NCBI GenBank assembly: GCA_001507425.1
Contig: LMAJ01000014.1
Location: 1 to 64,000 of the forward strand
Origin: Flavobacteriaceae bacterium CRH
GTDB taxonomy: Bacteria > Bacteroidota > Bacteroidia > Flavobacteriales > Flavobacteriaceae
Reading direction: 5' to 3'
DNA: 64,000 nt
The notes beneath the pieces are model-generated. The model was not told where the DNA came from. It ran no database searches and worked only from the letters and a program-made list of their open reading frames with translations. Position numbers and translations under genes: made by a program. Shown here piece by piece: positions 34,689 to 44,131 of this stretch; within the stretch, counting starts at the first letter, position 1, and every line of letters begins with the position of its first letter.

Positions 34689-35591
34689 TTATGTAATTGA
34701 AGCTTCGTAAATGGCTCTAATTGTTATATCTAGCTTATTATTAAAATCTTCATCAGATTGACCTGCGGCAAGACCTTCAGACAATGCACGTGAAAAACTG
34801 GCAATCAATCCGTGGTTTTGTGCCAATTTCTGATTGGCATCTTCTTTAGAATATCCGCCGGATAATGCCACAACACGCACAACATACGGATCTGAAATTA
34901 ATTCTTTATAAAAATCATTAACCGTTGGGATGGAAAGTTTTAGCATCACTTTTACATCTTTATCCAATAAACCAAGTTGTTTTTTGATTTCTTCTTTCAG
35001 AATTTCTTCAGATTTTTCTTTGTCAGCGCTGTAAATGTCAACTTCAGGTTCAATAATTGGGATAAGACCTTTTGCAAAGATTTGTTTACCAACTTCAAAT
35101 TGCTGTGCGACTACTTCCTGAATTCCAGTTGCATTTGCTTCTTTAATAACGGAACGCATTTTAGTTCCAAAGACGTTTCGTTCAACAGCACGATCTAGTA
35201 ATTCATCTAAATTAGAAATCGGTTTCATCAATTGTACGCCATTCGCAAGATCGGCAAGTCCTTTGTCTACTTTTAAAAACGGAACTATGTTTTTCTTTTC
35301 CCACAAATAATCAGCCGTCCATTGTCCGTCAATTTTGCGGTCCATCGTATTTTCAAAAAGGATTGCTCCCAGAATATATTCGCTATTAAATGCAGGACTC
35401 TTAATAATTCGTGTTCTCATTTTATGCACAAGTGTGTACATTTCTTCATCATTCGTAAAGCTGTTTTCAAGTACACCGTATTCCGCTAATGCTTTTGGTG
35501 TACTTCCGCCACTCTGATCTAACGCTGCGATAAATCCTTTTCCGGAATGCATACGATTTAATTGTACGGTATTTAGAGGTCTATTTTCCAT
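34689..35591 (-). CDS. Class I fructose-bisphosphate aldolase
   Basis: The 300-residue Schiff-base aldolase acts in glycolysis and gluconeogenesis. Typical class I features are [52 protein letters not shown] with the catalytic Glu, the Schiff-base Lys in VMLKLSIPT, and [12 protein letters not shown]. The ATG at 35591 (MENRPLN) was preferred to one three codons earlier. It lies inside the haem run between an outer-membrane protein gene and hemB, an association with no evident metabolic reason. Confidence 0.93.
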   Translation of the reverse strand: MENRPLNTVQLNRMHSGKGFIAALDQSGGSTPKALAEYGVLENSFTNDEEMYTLVHKMRTRIIKSPAFNSEYILGAILFENTMDRKIDGQWTADYLWEKKNIVPFLKVDKGLADLANGVQLMKPISNLDELLDRAVERNVFGTKMRSVIKEANATGIQEVVAQQFEVGKQIFAKGLIPIIEPEVDIYSADKEKSEEILKEEIKKQLGLLDKDVKVMLKLSIPTVNDFYKELISDPYVVRVVALSGGYSKEDANQKLAQNHGLIASFSRALSEGLAAGQSDEDFNNKLDITIRAIYEASIT

Positions 35592-35640
35592 AATAATCAA
35601 ATTTATATTACTATTAAATACTTGCTAATTTTAGAATTTT

Positions 35641-36582
35641 TCAAAATCCCATTTTGTCATTCACTTTCTCGTAAACTTCTTTTACTTTATTGGGAGGATC
35701 AAATCGATATCCAACACTAAATTTTACTGTTGATATATTATCATTAAGCCTGGTTTCTGCAGTATCGTTCTGAACGAAATTAAGCGTGTTTAAATTCGCA
35801 AAAGCAAAAAACCGATCCGTATTATAAGCCAGCTTTAAATTGAGGTCTAATTGATATAAAGCTGAGGTATCTCCGTCAATGTCATTAATTCCGGCTCCAA
35901 GCGCAATTCCGGTTCCAATTAAGATCCGATCGCTGATTACAAAATTATAAAAATAGGATGGAGCTAATGAAAAAACATAAATATCACCGTTTGATGAATT
36001 AGGCTCATTGTTCAAATTCAAATTGGTATAATAAAATGAAAAAGTCGGAATAAAACTTCCTGAACTCTTGGTTTGCCATTCATTTTGATTCACTAAGGCT
36101 TTATAAGAGAATTTATCGTTAAAAATATAAGATGTTGTTCCTCCAATTTTTGTAGTTCGCATTCGCGGAAAATCTACAGAAATTTCATCTTCACTGGCAT
36201 AAAAACCTTTTTGATTAATGAAGGTGAAAGATTGCATCCATTTTTTTACATAAAAACGGGTATTAAAGCTAAATAGCTTAGAATTTGAGTTGTCTTTGTT
36301 TACGTCAAAAAACTTTGGGGCAAAACCAAAACTAATATCTACAAATTCATAACTTAAGCTTAAACCCAATTGTTCTTGTCGGTTTGGGATAAGATCTATA
36401 TATTTTTTTTGACCTTGAGAATCAAAACCAATTTGAAAATTATTAGAAGTGTCCAGATAATAAATACTAGTGGTAATTTTATCATGGTATGATTTAAAAT
36501 AGGAATTTTGAAGCGAATCTTTTTGGGCAAAACACCCAAAAACGCTTCCAAAAAAACTTATATAAATCAGTTTTAGATCCAT
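35641..36582 (-). CDS. DUF4421-like outer-membrane beta-barrel protein
   Basis: The 313-residue protein has a signal peptide (MDLKLIYISFFGSVFGCFAQ) and a body of regularly alternating strands (LGLSLSYEFVDISFGF, SFNTRFYVKKWMQSFTF, VKFSVGYRFDPP), so an outer-membrane barrel is likely. Motifs such as KYIDLIPNRQEQLGLSLSY suggest DUF4421, but I hold this family name only moderately. Its start overlaps the end of hemF by 10 bp, so translation is coupled to the haem gene. Function is unknown. Confidence 0.7.
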   Translation of the reverse strand: MDLKLIYISFFGSVFGCFAQKDSLQNSYFKSYHDKITTSIYYLDTSNNFQIGFDSQGQKKYIDLIPNRQEQLGLSLSYEFVDISFGFAPKFFDVNKDNSNSKLFSFNTRFYVKKWMQSFTFINQKGFYASEDEISVDFPRMRTTKIGGTTSYIFNDKFSYKALVNQNEWQTKSSGSFIPTFSFYYTNLNLNNEPNSSNGDIYVFSLAPSYFYNFVISDRILIGTGIALGAGINDIDGDTSALYQLDLNLKLAYNTDRFFAFANLNTLNFVQNDTAETRLNDNISTVKFSVGYRFDPPNKVKEVYEKVNDKMGF

Positions 36583-37475
36583 TCGCGCGGATTTTCTAAT
36601 ACATTTACTAATTTCTCTTCAACACTTCCCGGTTCTGCATGGTGATCATAAACCCATTGCACATGCGGTGGTAAACTCATCAAAATGCTTTCAATTCTTC
36701 CATTGGTCTTTAAACCAAATAATGTTCCTTTATCATGAACCAGATTAAATTCGACATAACGGCCACGACGAATTTCCTGCCAGGTTCTGTTTTCGGGAGT
36801 ATATTCTAAATCTTTTCTTCTTTCTACAATCGGAACATAGGCATCCAGAAAACTATTACCAACTTCGGTTACGAAATTGTACCAGTCTTCCATAGACATT
36901 TCTTCATTTGCTTTGCAATAATCAAAGAATAAACCGCCAATTCCACGGGCTTCATTTCTGTGAGCATTCCAGAAATAGCCATCACATTGTTTTTTATATT
37001 TCGGGTAAAATTCCGCATTGTGCTTATCACAAGCCGTTTTGCAGGTTTGATGAAACAATGTTGCATCTTCTTCAAACAAATAATATGGGGTTAAATCTTG
37101 TCCGCCGCCAAACCATTGTTCAATCACTTTTCCAGATTCGTCATACATTTCAAAATAACGCCAATTGGCATGAACGGTTGGAGCCATCGGGTTTTTTGGA
37201 TGTAAAACCAAACTCAATCCGCAAGCAAAAAAATCAGCTTCGCCAACACCAAACATCTTTTCCATCGCTTCTGGAAGTTTTCCGTGAACGGCAGAAATGT
37301 TTACACCGCCTTTTTCAAAAACTTCTCCGTTTTCGATAACGCGCGTTCTTCCGCCGCCACCTTCCGGACGATTCCAAAGATCTTCACGAAATTTTGCGGT
37401 TCCTTCCACAGCTTCTAATCCAGCACAGATTTGGTCTTGTAGTTTTTGTATGTATGCGTAAAATTTATCTTTCAT
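36573..37475 (-). CDS. hemF: Oxygen-dependent coproporphyrinogen III oxidase
   Basis: The 300-residue enzyme decarboxylates coproporphyrinogen III to protoporphyrinogen IX using O2. Family features are EDLWNRPEGGGGRTRVIENG, VNISAVHGKLP, HANWRYFEMYDE, WFGGGQDLTPYYLFEEDA, RRGRYVEFNLVHDKGTLFGL and SLPPHVQW. The length is typical. Its ATG lies inside the last codons of the membrane protein gene upstream (11-bp overlap), and its end overlaps the DUF4421-like gene. Use of the oxygen-dependent form fits an aerobic flavobacterium. Confidence 0.97.
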   Translation of the reverse strand: MKDKFYAYIQKLQDQICAGLEAVEGTAKFREDLWNRPEGGGGRTRVIENGEVFEKGGVNISAVHGKLPEAMEKMFGVGEADFFACGLSLVLHPKNPMAPTVHANWRYFEMYDESGKVIEQWFGGGQDLTPYYLFEEDATLFHQTCKTACDKHNAEFYPKYKKQCDGYFWNAHRNEARGIGGLFFDYCKANEEMSMEDWYNFVTEVGNSFLDAYVPIVERRKDLEYTPENRTWQEIRRGRYVEFNLVHDKGTLFGLKTNGRIESILMSLPPHVQWVYDHHAEPGSVEEKLVNVLENPREWI

Positions 37476-37478
37476 GTG
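37464..37478. repeat. 15-bp direct repeat, left copy (gene junction)
   Basis: TTTATCTTTCATGTG is repeated exactly at 38047-38061. On the minus strand both copies encode the same junction, a gene ending in HER-stop overlapping a new start MKDK. The copies flank one small membrane protein gene. Confidence 0.85.
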
Positions 37479-38058
37479 TTTTAATGCTTAGTAATGAAAC
37501 CAATATTAAAAGGGTTCCTGTTAAAAATAGCCAATCTCTAATTAAATAATGAATAACAATAATTGCTATTCCGTTCCAATAATCCTCATAAGAAATATAG
37601 AAATACCTAAAATATAATGTTGTCGTTATAACTAAAAATAATCCAGTAAAAATGAATGTTTTTGTTTTAATGTATTCAGGTTTTACTATGTCATTTATAA
37701 TAAAAGGAACGGGTAAAACATGTAAAACGAAAATTATAAAGTCAACGGTATGCTCAAACCAAAAAATATGAAAAAATCGATGAATTACATATATCATTAT
37801 TACTAAATAGATCAAACAGGATAAAGTGAAAATATTCTTTAAATTATATTTCTCAGTTTGGGTAAAATAACCACTAACAGCAATTATTATAAGACAGATC
37901 AAAACTCCGGACAACATAAGAATTCTTCCACAATCATAAATTACTTCATGATTTGAATTAAAATATTGAGTTCTTGGATTAAGTAACAAGCTTAAAAATC
38001 CAAGAAAAGCGATAATAAAGGATAAATATTTTATGTAGAATATGGTTTTATCTTTCAT
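37465..38058 (-). CDS. Uncharacterised multi-pass membrane protein
   Basis: The protein has 197 residues from ATG 38058 (MKDKTIFYIKYLSFIIAF), with about six hydrophobic helices and no recognised motif. Both ends overlap neighbours: its start lies within the end of the GNAT gene and its stop within the start of hemF. The 15-bp junction sequence is duplicated at both ends, as if this gene had been inserted between an original GNAT-hemF pair. AT content and Ile/Phe richness are slightly higher than the flanking enzymes. The function is unknown. Confidence 0.7.
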   Translation of the reverse strand: MKDKTIFYIKYLSFIIAFLGFLSLLLNPRTQYFNSNHEVIYDCGRILMLSGVLICLIIIAVSGYFTQTEKYNLKNIFTLSCLIYLVIMIYVIHRFFHIFWFEHTVDFIIFVLHVLPVPFIINDIVKPEYIKTKTFIFTGLFLVITTTLYFRYFYISYEDYWNGIAIIVIHYLIRDWLFLTGTLLILVSLLSIKTHER

Positions 38059-38061
38059 GTG
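38047..38061. repeat. 15-bp direct repeat, right copy (gene junction)
   Basis: Second copy of TTTATCTTTCATGTG, 583 bp from the first. Confidence 0.85.
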
Positions 38062-38599
38062 CATTATATTCTGATTTAAGCAATCCAAAATAAACGACAT
38101 CTTCCAATGTCCCGTCACCGCTTTTAAATTCTTCCCTTAATATTCCTTCTTGTTTAAAATGATGTTTCAAGGCAATTTGCTGACTCGCTTTGTTGATTTT
38201 TGAAGTACAGATAAAAACCTTATTCATTTTTAAAGTACTGAAACAAAAATCTAAAGTTTCTGAAACTACTTTTGAGGTAATTCCTTTTCCCTGATAATCT
38301 TCATCAGTGAAATAACCTAATTCGCATTTTGCTTTATTATTATCGATGCTTTTTATACATAAATAACCAATTAAAGTATTGGTTTTAATATCTCTTGGAT
38401 AAAAGAAATATCCTTCTTTATGATTTTCCTTATCCTGATTTAAAGCTATAAAATGCTTTGTTTTTTCTAAATCTAAACAATTGGCAAGAGTTGCCGGAAA
38501 AGTCTTTTCGATGTGAGTCTTATTCTTTTGGATGAGGTTATAAAATTCCTCAGGCAAAATAGTGTCAATCGTTTCTGTTTTCCAATCTGTAAAACTCAT
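38048..38599 (-). CDS. GNAT acetyltransferase, RimJ/RimL type
   Basis: The 183-residue protein resembles ribosomal-protein-serine acetyltransferase relatives: PEEFYNLIQKNKTHIEKTFPATLANC at the N-terminus, IGYLCIKSIDNNKAKCELGYFTDEDYQGKGITSKVV with the acetyl-CoA-binding QGKG, and CTSKINKASQQIALKHHFKQEGILREE. Substrate unknown. It lies 1 bp after the 125-residue gene upstream and overlaps the membrane protein gene downstream. Confidence 0.88.
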   Translation of the reverse strand: MSFTDWKTETIDTILPEEFYNLIQKNKTHIEKTFPATLANCLDLEKTKHFIALNQDKENHKEGYFFYPRDIKTNTLIGYLCIKSIDNNKAKCELGYFTDEDYQGKGITSKVVSETLDFCFSTLKMNKVFICTSKINKASQQIALKHHFKQEGILREEFKSGDGTLEDVVYFGLLKSEYNAHER

Positions 38600-38600
38600 G

Positions 38601-38978
38601 TTATTTGTTTTTTAACGAAGCAATTTTAGCGTTTATTCCAAATGAAAAAACCTTGCTTTCCTGCTGAACGTATTGGTAAATGGCTAATGCTTTTTCTTCG
38701 AAATTATAATTTTCAACTTTAGAGAAATCTATTAAAAAATCTGCAAATTGCTCTAATTGATTGAAATCTAAATGAAGACGACATAACAATGCAATCAATT
38801 CATTATTTTGATAACTTATTAATGTTTCGATATTTAAAGCCAATTCTTTTAACTGATTTTCGATATCGAATTTTGTATCGTCTTTTAAGGGTTGAGGTAC
38901 AAAGTCAAGAGATCGCAATGTTTTGAGGACATTGTCAATTCTGATTGCTTCTTCGTCTCTTAGGCCTTTGTTTAGCAT
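38601..38978 (-). CDS. Uncharacterised helical protein (125 aa)
   Basis: I do not recognise this family. The protein is soluble, rich in Leu, Glu and Lys, and predicted almost wholly alpha-helical (for example NQLKELALNIETLISYQNNELIALLCRLHLDFNQLEQFADFLIDF), with no signal peptide or catalytic motif. It lies in the minus-strand haem run, 15 bp after the membrane protein gene and 1 bp before the GNAT gene, so it is surely co-transcribed with them. Confidence 0.6.
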   Translation of the reverse strand: MLNKGLRDEEAIRIDNVLKTLRSLDFVPQPLKDDTKFDIENQLKELALNIETLISYQNNELIALLCRLHLDFNQLEQFADFLIDFSKVENYNFEEKALAIYQYVQQESKVFSFGINAKIASLKNK

Positions 38979-38993
38979 GTTTGTAAGTTATTA

Positions 38994-39356
38994 TTATTCG
39001 AAATACACTTGATTATCGATAGTTGCTAAATTATAAAAGTAACAAACTAAAAGAATTAAGAATGGGAGCCAGGCTAATCCAATGAGTTTAAAATATAGTG
39101 ACTGATTTTTAATTTTGTTATAATCGATATGAGCTAAAATATACAAAGTGGATAATAATGGTAAACCAAATGAACCAATAGTATAAATGAATATTTCAAA
39201 CATTTGCTTTTCGCCTGATAAATAGTAATTACCAAAAAAAAATGCACTAATTACATTATACCACCAAATGATAAAAATGAAAAGTAATAAAGCGTTAAAG
39301 CCAATGAAATTACCACTCACTTTCTCAATTTCAGTACTAATATTCTTTTGGGTCAT
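38994..39356 (-). CDS. Uncharacterised membrane protein (120 aa)
   Basis: The protein starts at MTQKNISTEIEKVSGNF, with an alternative ATG three codons earlier. It has three likely transmembrane helices (FNALLLFIFIIWWYNVISAFFF, FEIFIYTIGSFGLPLLSTLYIL, LIGLAWLPFLILLVCYFYNL). No family was recognised. It lies between hemE and the 125-residue gene. Confidence 0.6.
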   Translation of the reverse strand: MTQKNISTEIEKVSGNFIGFNALLLFIFIIWWYNVISAFFFGNYYLSGEKQMFEIFIYTIGSFGLPLLSTLYILAHIDYNKIKNQSLYFKLIGLAWLPFLILLVCYFYNLATIDNQVYFE

Positions 39357-39434
39357 ACTTATCAAATGGTTTAGTTTTAATCGCAGTTTTCAGTTTCAAA
39401 GTGAGACTGAAAACTGAGACTGAAAAACTATATA

Positions 39435-40460
39435 CTAATTCCCGTATTCCTTAACCGCGTCAATAAACGCTTTTGCGTGATCTACAGGAATATTTGGTAA
39501 AATTCCGTGACCTAAATTTACGATATATTTATCTTTTCCGAATTCGTTGATCATTTCATGAACCATTTTCTTGATGGTTGGAATTGGAGAAAGTAATCTT
39601 GACGGATCAAAATTTCCTTGTAAAGTAATATTTCCACCAGACAAATAACGCGCATTTCTAGCTGAACATGTCCAGTCTACACCAAGTGCCGAAGCCCTAC
39701 TTTTTCCCATTTCGCCAAGAGCAAACCAACATCCTTTTCCGAAAACGATAACCGGCGCAACATCAGCCAAAGCTTCAACGATTTGGTTGATATATTTCCA
39801 TGAAAATTCCTGATAATCAACCGGAGAAAGCATTCCTCCCCAGGAATCAAAAATCTGAACGGCATCAACTCCCGCTTTTACTTTTTCTTTTAAGTATAAA
39901 ATAGTGGTATCTGTAATTTTTTGTAACAAAGTATGCGCTGCAGCAGGGTTTGAAAAACAGAATCCTTTTGCAGTATCAAAACTTTTAGAACCTTTTCCTT
40001 CAACAGCATAACAGAAAATAGTCCAAGGCGAACCGGCGAAACCAATTAATGGTACTTCGTCGTTCAGCATTTCTTTAGTCAATTTAATAGCGTCCATTAC
40101 ATAACCTAAACTTTCCTGAATGTCCGGAACGTAAACGCGGTGAACATCAGCCAATGAACGAATTGGGTTTGGTAAAAACGGACCAAAATTCTCTTTCATC
40201 AAAACTTCGATTCCCATTGCTTGTGGAACCACTAAAATATCCGAGAATAAAATCGCTGCATCCGGAGCAATTCTACGAATAGGCTGAACGGTGATTTCAG
40301 CAGCTAATTCCGGAGTTTGACAGCGTGTGAAGAAATCATATTTATCACGCAAAGCGATAAATTCAGGTAAATATCTTCCGGCTTGACGCATCATCCATAC
40401 TGGCGGACGTTGAACAGTTTCTCCTTTTAATGCTTTTAAAAATAGGTCGTTTTTTAACAT
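39435..40460 (-). CDS. hemE: Uroporphyrinogen decarboxylase
   Basis: The 341-residue enzyme removes four carboxyls from uroporphyrinogen III to give coproporphyrinogen III. The signature [16 protein letters not shown] opens the protein, followed by [50 protein letters not shown] and [15 protein letters not shown]. The length is typical. It is preceded by an unusual repeat region shared with hemH. It is the fourth haem enzyme gene in the run. Confidence 0.97.
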   Translation of the reverse strand: MLKNDLFLKALKGETVQRPPVWMMRQAGRYLPEFIALRDKYDFFTRCQTPELAAEITVQPIRRIAPDAAILFSDILVVPQAMGIEVLMKENFGPFLPNPIRSLADVHRVYVPDIQESLGYVMDAIKLTKEMLNDEVPLIGFAGSPWTIFCYAVEGKGSKSFDTAKGFCFSNPAAAHTLLQKITDTTILYLKEKVKAGVDAVQIFDSWGGMLSPVDYQEFSWKYINQIVEALADVAPVIVFGKGCWFALGEMGKSRASALGVDWTCSARNARYLSGGNITLQGNFDPSRLLSPIPTIKKMVHEMINEFGKDKYIVNLGHGILPNIPVDHAKAFIDAVKEYGN

Positions 40461-40468
40461 TTTTTCTT

Positions 40469-40590
40469 GCTTTAGGCTTTAAGCTTTAGGCTTTAAGCGG
40501 TGTTTGTTTTTTTTCTTGCTTTAGGCTTTAAGCTATAAGCGGCATTTATTTGTTTTTTGCTTACGGCTTATAGCCTAAAGCTTATGGCTA
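40469..40590. repeat. GCTTTAGGCTTTAAGC repeat region between hemD and hemE
   Basis: Two direct copies (a 30-nt run at 40469-40498 made of four 7-nt units, and 40518-40540) and one inverted relative (40567-40585, overlapping the last codons of hemD) occupy the intergenic region. The 30-nt run is the exact reverse complement of 45877-45906, so hemE and hemH carry the same element in the same orientation just before their start codons. The inverted copy allows a hairpin with either direct copy. Confidence 0.8.
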
Positions 40591-41249
40591 TATTCATTAA
40601 TTACATCCTCAATCACATCTTCGACCGTTGGCTGATCTGCAATAATGATATTTTTGGTAATTTTTGCTAAAGCTTCTGCAGTGGTTTCTCCAATGCAAAA
40701 GCACTTTTCTTTTTTGATTGTATTGTCTTTTAAATAACTTTCAACGCCAGAAGGACTAAAAAATAAAATGCCTTCAACTGGAGTTTTTATTTTTTGTGGA
40801 GTCAATGATGTATCATAAACCTGAATTTCATTAAATTTTACCTCAGCATCTTTTAATGCTTGTGGCAAAGTTTCTCTTCTCATGTTTCCACTAAAGAAAG
40901 TATAACTCTCAGAACGATAAATTAAAGTAATGATTTCAGCCAAATCAGCAGCATAACCAGTGTAAGCTACAACATTAAATCCGCTTTCAGATAAAAGGAT
41001 TTTCGTTTTTAATCCAACACAAAAAACGTTTTTACTTTTCAGCTGTTCCGATTTTGGGTCTGCTAAAACGCTATGAACCGCATTTTGACTCGTAAAAATC
41101 AGATTATCGTTGAGGTCTTTTAATTCGAAAGATTTATTTTGGGTTTGAATAAAATCAGCTTCAACAACTTCAATATTGGCTTTTACCAATGCTTGTTTTT
41201 GCTCGCCTGACAGCTTTTTTGTAGATAATATTTGAATTGATTTACTCAT
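40575..41249 (-). CDS. hemD: Uroporphyrinogen-III synthase
   Basis: The 224-residue protein belongs to the poorly conserved HemD family, which cyclises hydroxymethylbilane with inversion of ring D. Visible features are ILSTKKLSGEQKQALVKANIEVVEADFI, LIFTSQNAVHSVL, VFCVGLKTKILLSESGFNV and ILFFSPSGVESYLKDN...CFCIGETTAEAL, typical of its two Rossmann-like domains. It lies between hemC and hemE. The start overlaps by 8 bp the end of an HNH-like gene that has come between hemC and hemD. Confidence 0.93.
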   Translation of the reverse strand: MSKSIQILSTKKLSGEQKQALVKANIEVVEADFIQTQNKSFELKDLNDNLIFTSQNAVHSVLADPKSEQLKSKNVFCVGLKTKILLSESGFNVVAYTGYAADLAEIITLIYRSESYTFFSGNMRRETLPQALKDAEVKFNEIQVYDTSLTPQKIKTPVEGILFFSPSGVESYLKDNTIKKEKCFCIGETTAEALAKITKNIIIADQPTVEDVIEDVINEYSHKL

Positions 41250-41835
41250 TATTTTTTTGTTGTTTCATATGATCCATTGCTTTTAACAATGCTATTTTCC
41301 ATTGATTAACATAATTGTCTTTTTCGTAATCTGAGTTTTTGTTAGTCAAATCTATAAAATAGTTCACTAATCCATCCCAATCCTCAAGTTTTCCTTTTTC
41401 AAATAATTTCCATCCTAATTCTTCGGTAGTCCAACTTGCTTTTGCTGAATTACGAATCATGGAAGTTGTTATCCAATTGGTCTCATTGTCTTCTCCATGT
41501 CTTGTTACTGGAACGTAGTGATCAATAGTTGGAAATAAATCCCAATAAATTATATGTGTTTCAGATCTTTTCCAGTTTTTTTGATATTTAAAAATATCTG
41601 GAAACTCTATTGTTAATATTTTTATTAATCCAGGAAATAATAATTTATCACCTGAATATCGATCTATAAAACCATCTCTCAAAAAGATTTTGCACATTTG
41701 ATATTTAGAATATTGTCTTTTGTGAGTTAAATTATCCATAAAGGGATAATTTTCATTAGCAAAATCTACACAATCTTGTTTTTTATCTTCCAATAATAAT
41801 CCACAAATATTCTTTATCAACAAAGCTTTATCCAT
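41242..41835 (-). CDS. HNH-nuclease-like protein inserted between hemC and hemD
   Basis: The protein has 197 residues. The central part YWDLFPTIDHYVPVTRHGEDNETNWITTSMIRNSAKAS has the D-H...N...N spacing of HNH endonuclease domains, with IDHYVP as the first strand-His and TSMIRNSAKAS as the Asn/Lys helix; the zinc Cys pairs of many HNH proteins are absent. The N-terminal half (CKIFLRDGFIDRYSGDKLLFPG) resembles the YCRDGFIDRYSG lead-in seen in HNH proteins. It starts 9 bp after hemC and overlaps hemD, so it is embedded in the haem operon. It might be a selfish or defence nuclease; function is inference. Confidence 0.6.
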   Translation of the reverse strand: MDKALLIKNICGLLLEDKKQDCVDFANENYPFMDNLTHKRQYSKYQMCKIFLRDGFIDRYSGDKLLFPGLIKILTIEFPDIFKYQKNWKRSETHIIYWDLFPTIDHYVPVTRHGEDNETNWITTSMIRNSAKASWTTEELGWKLFEKGKLEDWDGLVNYFIDLTNKNSDYEKDNYVNQWKIALLKAMDHMKQQKNNE

Positions 41836-41844
41836 GTGAAGCCA

Positions 41845-42768
41845 TTATTTTTTTAAAGATTCTTTAATAGATGCCATCAATTCAGTTCCGCCATTATTTA
41901 ATATTTCCTGAGCCGAATGAAAACCTAATTTTTTCCATTCTGAAATATCAACGGTTTTTTCAATTTCCAGTTTTTGTTTTCCATCAACAGAAAGTAAAAC
42001 GCCCTGAAAATGCAAAGTATCCTGGTCTTCGTTATATTTTACCAAAGCCCCGATTGGCGCGGTACAACCGCCTTCCAGCGTTCTTAAAAACTGACGTTCG
42101 ATATACGTACAAATTTCAGTTTCGATATGATTTAATTGCGAAAGTGCATCAAGCGTATAATTGTCATTTTCCATCGCGACAACAAGCATAGCTCCTTGTG
42201 CCGGCGCTGGAATCATCCAATCTAAATTGATATAATTTTCTGGTTTTATGTTGATGCGCTCCAAACCTGCAGCAGCAAAAACAGCTCCGTCCCAGTTATT
42301 GTCTTGTAATTTTTGCATACGGGTATTAACGTTTCCACGCAAATCAACTACAGTATGATTTGGGTATTTGTTAAACCAAAGCGCCTGACGACGTAAGCTT
42401 CCGGTAGCAATCGTACTTGGATTCGCGAAATCAGGATTTCCTTTATGAACCAAAATATCCAAAACATTCGCTCTTTCTAAAACTGCTGCCTGAACAATTC
42501 CTTTTGGTAAAGCTGTTGGAACATCTTTCATAGAATGCACCGCAATATCAATATCACCATTTATCATAGCAATATCTAAGGTTTTTGTGAAAATTCCTGT
42601 AATGCCAAGTTCGTAAAGCGGTTTGTCAAGAATAATATCGCCTTGAGATTTTACAGCAACGATTGAAGTTTTATAACCTAAATCATTAAGTTGTTTTTCT
42701 ACATTATGTGCTTGCCAAAGCGCCAATTCGCTATCGCGAGTTCCAATTCTGATTGTTTTTTCAGCCAT
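41845..42768 (-). CDS. hemC: Hydroxymethylbilane synthase (porphobilinogen deaminase)
   Basis: The 307-residue enzyme polymerises four porphobilinogens. Its features are IRIGTRDSELALWQAHNVE, the invariant VKSQGD, AVHSMKDVPTALP, TGSLRRQALW, DLRGNVNTRMQKL, IPAPAQGAMLV and the dipyrromethane-cofactor Cys in LEGGCTAPIGA. The start at 42768 (MAEKTIRIG) was chosen; an ATG six codons earlier is possible. It follows hemA with a 108-bp gap in the same run. Confidence 0.97.
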   Translation of the reverse strand: MAEKTIRIGTRDSELALWQAHNVEKQLNDLGYKTSIVAVKSQGDIILDKPLYELGITGIFTKTLDIAMINGDIDIAVHSMKDVPTALPKGIVQAAVLERANVLDILVHKGNPDFANPSTIATGSLRRQALWFNKYPNHTVVDLRGNVNTRMQKLQDNNWDGAVFAAAGLERINIKPENYINLDWMIPAPAQGAMLVVAMENDNYTLDALSQLNHIETEICTYIERQFLRTLEGGCTAPIGALVKYNEDQDTLHFQGVLLSVDGKQKLEIEKTVDISEWKKLGFHSAQEILNNGGTELMASIKESLKK

Positions 42769-42876
42769 TTTGTTGAATTTCACCATACTAAGTTATATAA
42801 AATAATTTAAGCAGTTTGCGTAAAACTGCAGTTTTAATTAAATGAACTTATATAACTTATATGGTTTAAATTTTAT

Positions 42877-44127
42877 TTAAGATGCTTTTATTTTAAAGAC
42901 TTTTTCGATCCATTCGATGCTTTCATCGACCATGGTGTCGTCGTCTTTTAAATGGTTTGCAAAATGAGTAGTGATTTTTTGAATGATTCTGTTGCTGATG
43001 ATTTCAGCCTGATGCTCATTAAAGTCAGCAATTTTTCTGCTTTGAAAATCTAATTCCGAAATTTTAATAGCATTTAGTTTTTCCTTCAAGGCATTAATCG
43101 TTGGGGCGAATTTTCGGCCTTTCATCCAAATAGTGAATTCTTCTTTGATTTCTTCAATAATAGCTTCGGCCGCGGGAATATGCAATTTTCTATTTTCCAA
43201 TGTTTCATCTGTCAATTGCGACAAATAATCCATGTGAATTAAAGTTACGCCTTCCAAATCTTCAACATTTTCATGAACGTTTTTCGGAATCGACAAATCT
43301 AAAATCAATAAAGGTTTTTTAAGATTTAAAATAGCTTTATCTACTGTTGGGTTTTGTGCGCCGGTTGCTACAACAACAACATCGGCTTTTTGAAGTTCTA
43401 AGTGTAACTCCGAATAATCTTTAACAATCAAATTTAGTTTTCCGGCTAATTTCTCAGCTTTATCTTTGGTTCTGTTAATTAAAGTAATATGTTCGTTTTT
43501 AGTATGTTTTACTAAGTTTTCGCAAGTGTTTCTTCCAATTTTTCCAGTTCCGAAAAGTAAAATATTCTTATTGCTTATGTCTTCTACATTTTTAAGGATA
43601 TATTGTACCGAAGCAAAAGAAACCGAAGTTGCTCCTGAACTAATTTCCGTTTCGTTCTTGATTTTTTTACTCGCCTGAATCACGGCATTTACCAATCTTT
43701 CCATAAAAGTATTGGCTAAACCCATTGATTTAGAATGTGCAAAACTCGTTTTTATTTGAGATATAATTTCGAAATCGCCCAGAATCTGACTGTCTAAACC
43801 AGTTCCTACGCGAAACAGATGACTAATAGCTTCCTGATTTTTATAAACGAAACCCACTTTTTGAAAAGCATCGACAGAACCGTTGCTGTTGTCACAAATA
43901 AGTTTTATTAATTGAAAAGGGTGTTCTGCAAAACCATAAATTTCGGTTCTGTTGCAAGTCGAAGTGACTAGTAAACTTTCTATTCCTTCTATTTTAGCTT
44001 GTTCCAGCAAACGCGTTTTGGCAATTGCATCCAAACTAAATTGACCTCTTACCTCAGCATCAGCTTTTTTATAACTCAGACCAACGGAGTAAAAATAAAG
44101 GTGTTTCGGTACGTTATTGTTTTCCAT
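42877..44127 (-). CDS. hemA: Glutamyl-tRNA reductase
   Basis: The 416-residue first committed enzyme of the C5 haem pathway reduces glutamyl-tRNA to glutamate-1-semialdehyde with NADPH. The nucleophile is Cys58 in VTSTCNRTEIYG; other features are LFRVGTGLDSQILGDFEI, SGATSVSFASV, the NADPH-binding LLFGTGKIGRNTCENL, and LDLSIPKNVHENV. The ATG at 44127 (MENNNVPKHL) was chosen because the longer frame would overlap the promoter. It heads the minus-strand haem run, diverging from an AraC regulator. Confidence 0.97.
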   Translation of the reverse strand: MENNNVPKHLYFYSVGLSYKKADAEVRGQFSLDAIAKTRLLEQAKIEGIESLLVTSTCNRTEIYGFAEHPFQLIKLICDNSNGSVDAFQKVGFVYKNQEAISHLFRVGTGLDSQILGDFEIISQIKTSFAHSKSMGLANTFMERLVNAVIQASKKIKNETEISSGATSVSFASVQYILKNVEDISNKNILLFGTGKIGRNTCENLVKHTKNEHITLINRTKDKAEKLAGKLNLIVKDYSELHLELQKADVVVVATGAQNPTVDKAILNLKKPLLILDLSIPKNVHENVEDLEGVTLIHMDYLSQLTDETLENRKLHIPAAEAIIEEIKEEFTIWMKGRKFAPTINALKEKLNAIKISELDFQSRKIADFNEHQAEIISNRIIQKITTHFANHLKDDDTMVDESIEWIEKVFKIKAS

Positions 44128-44131
44128 AAAT

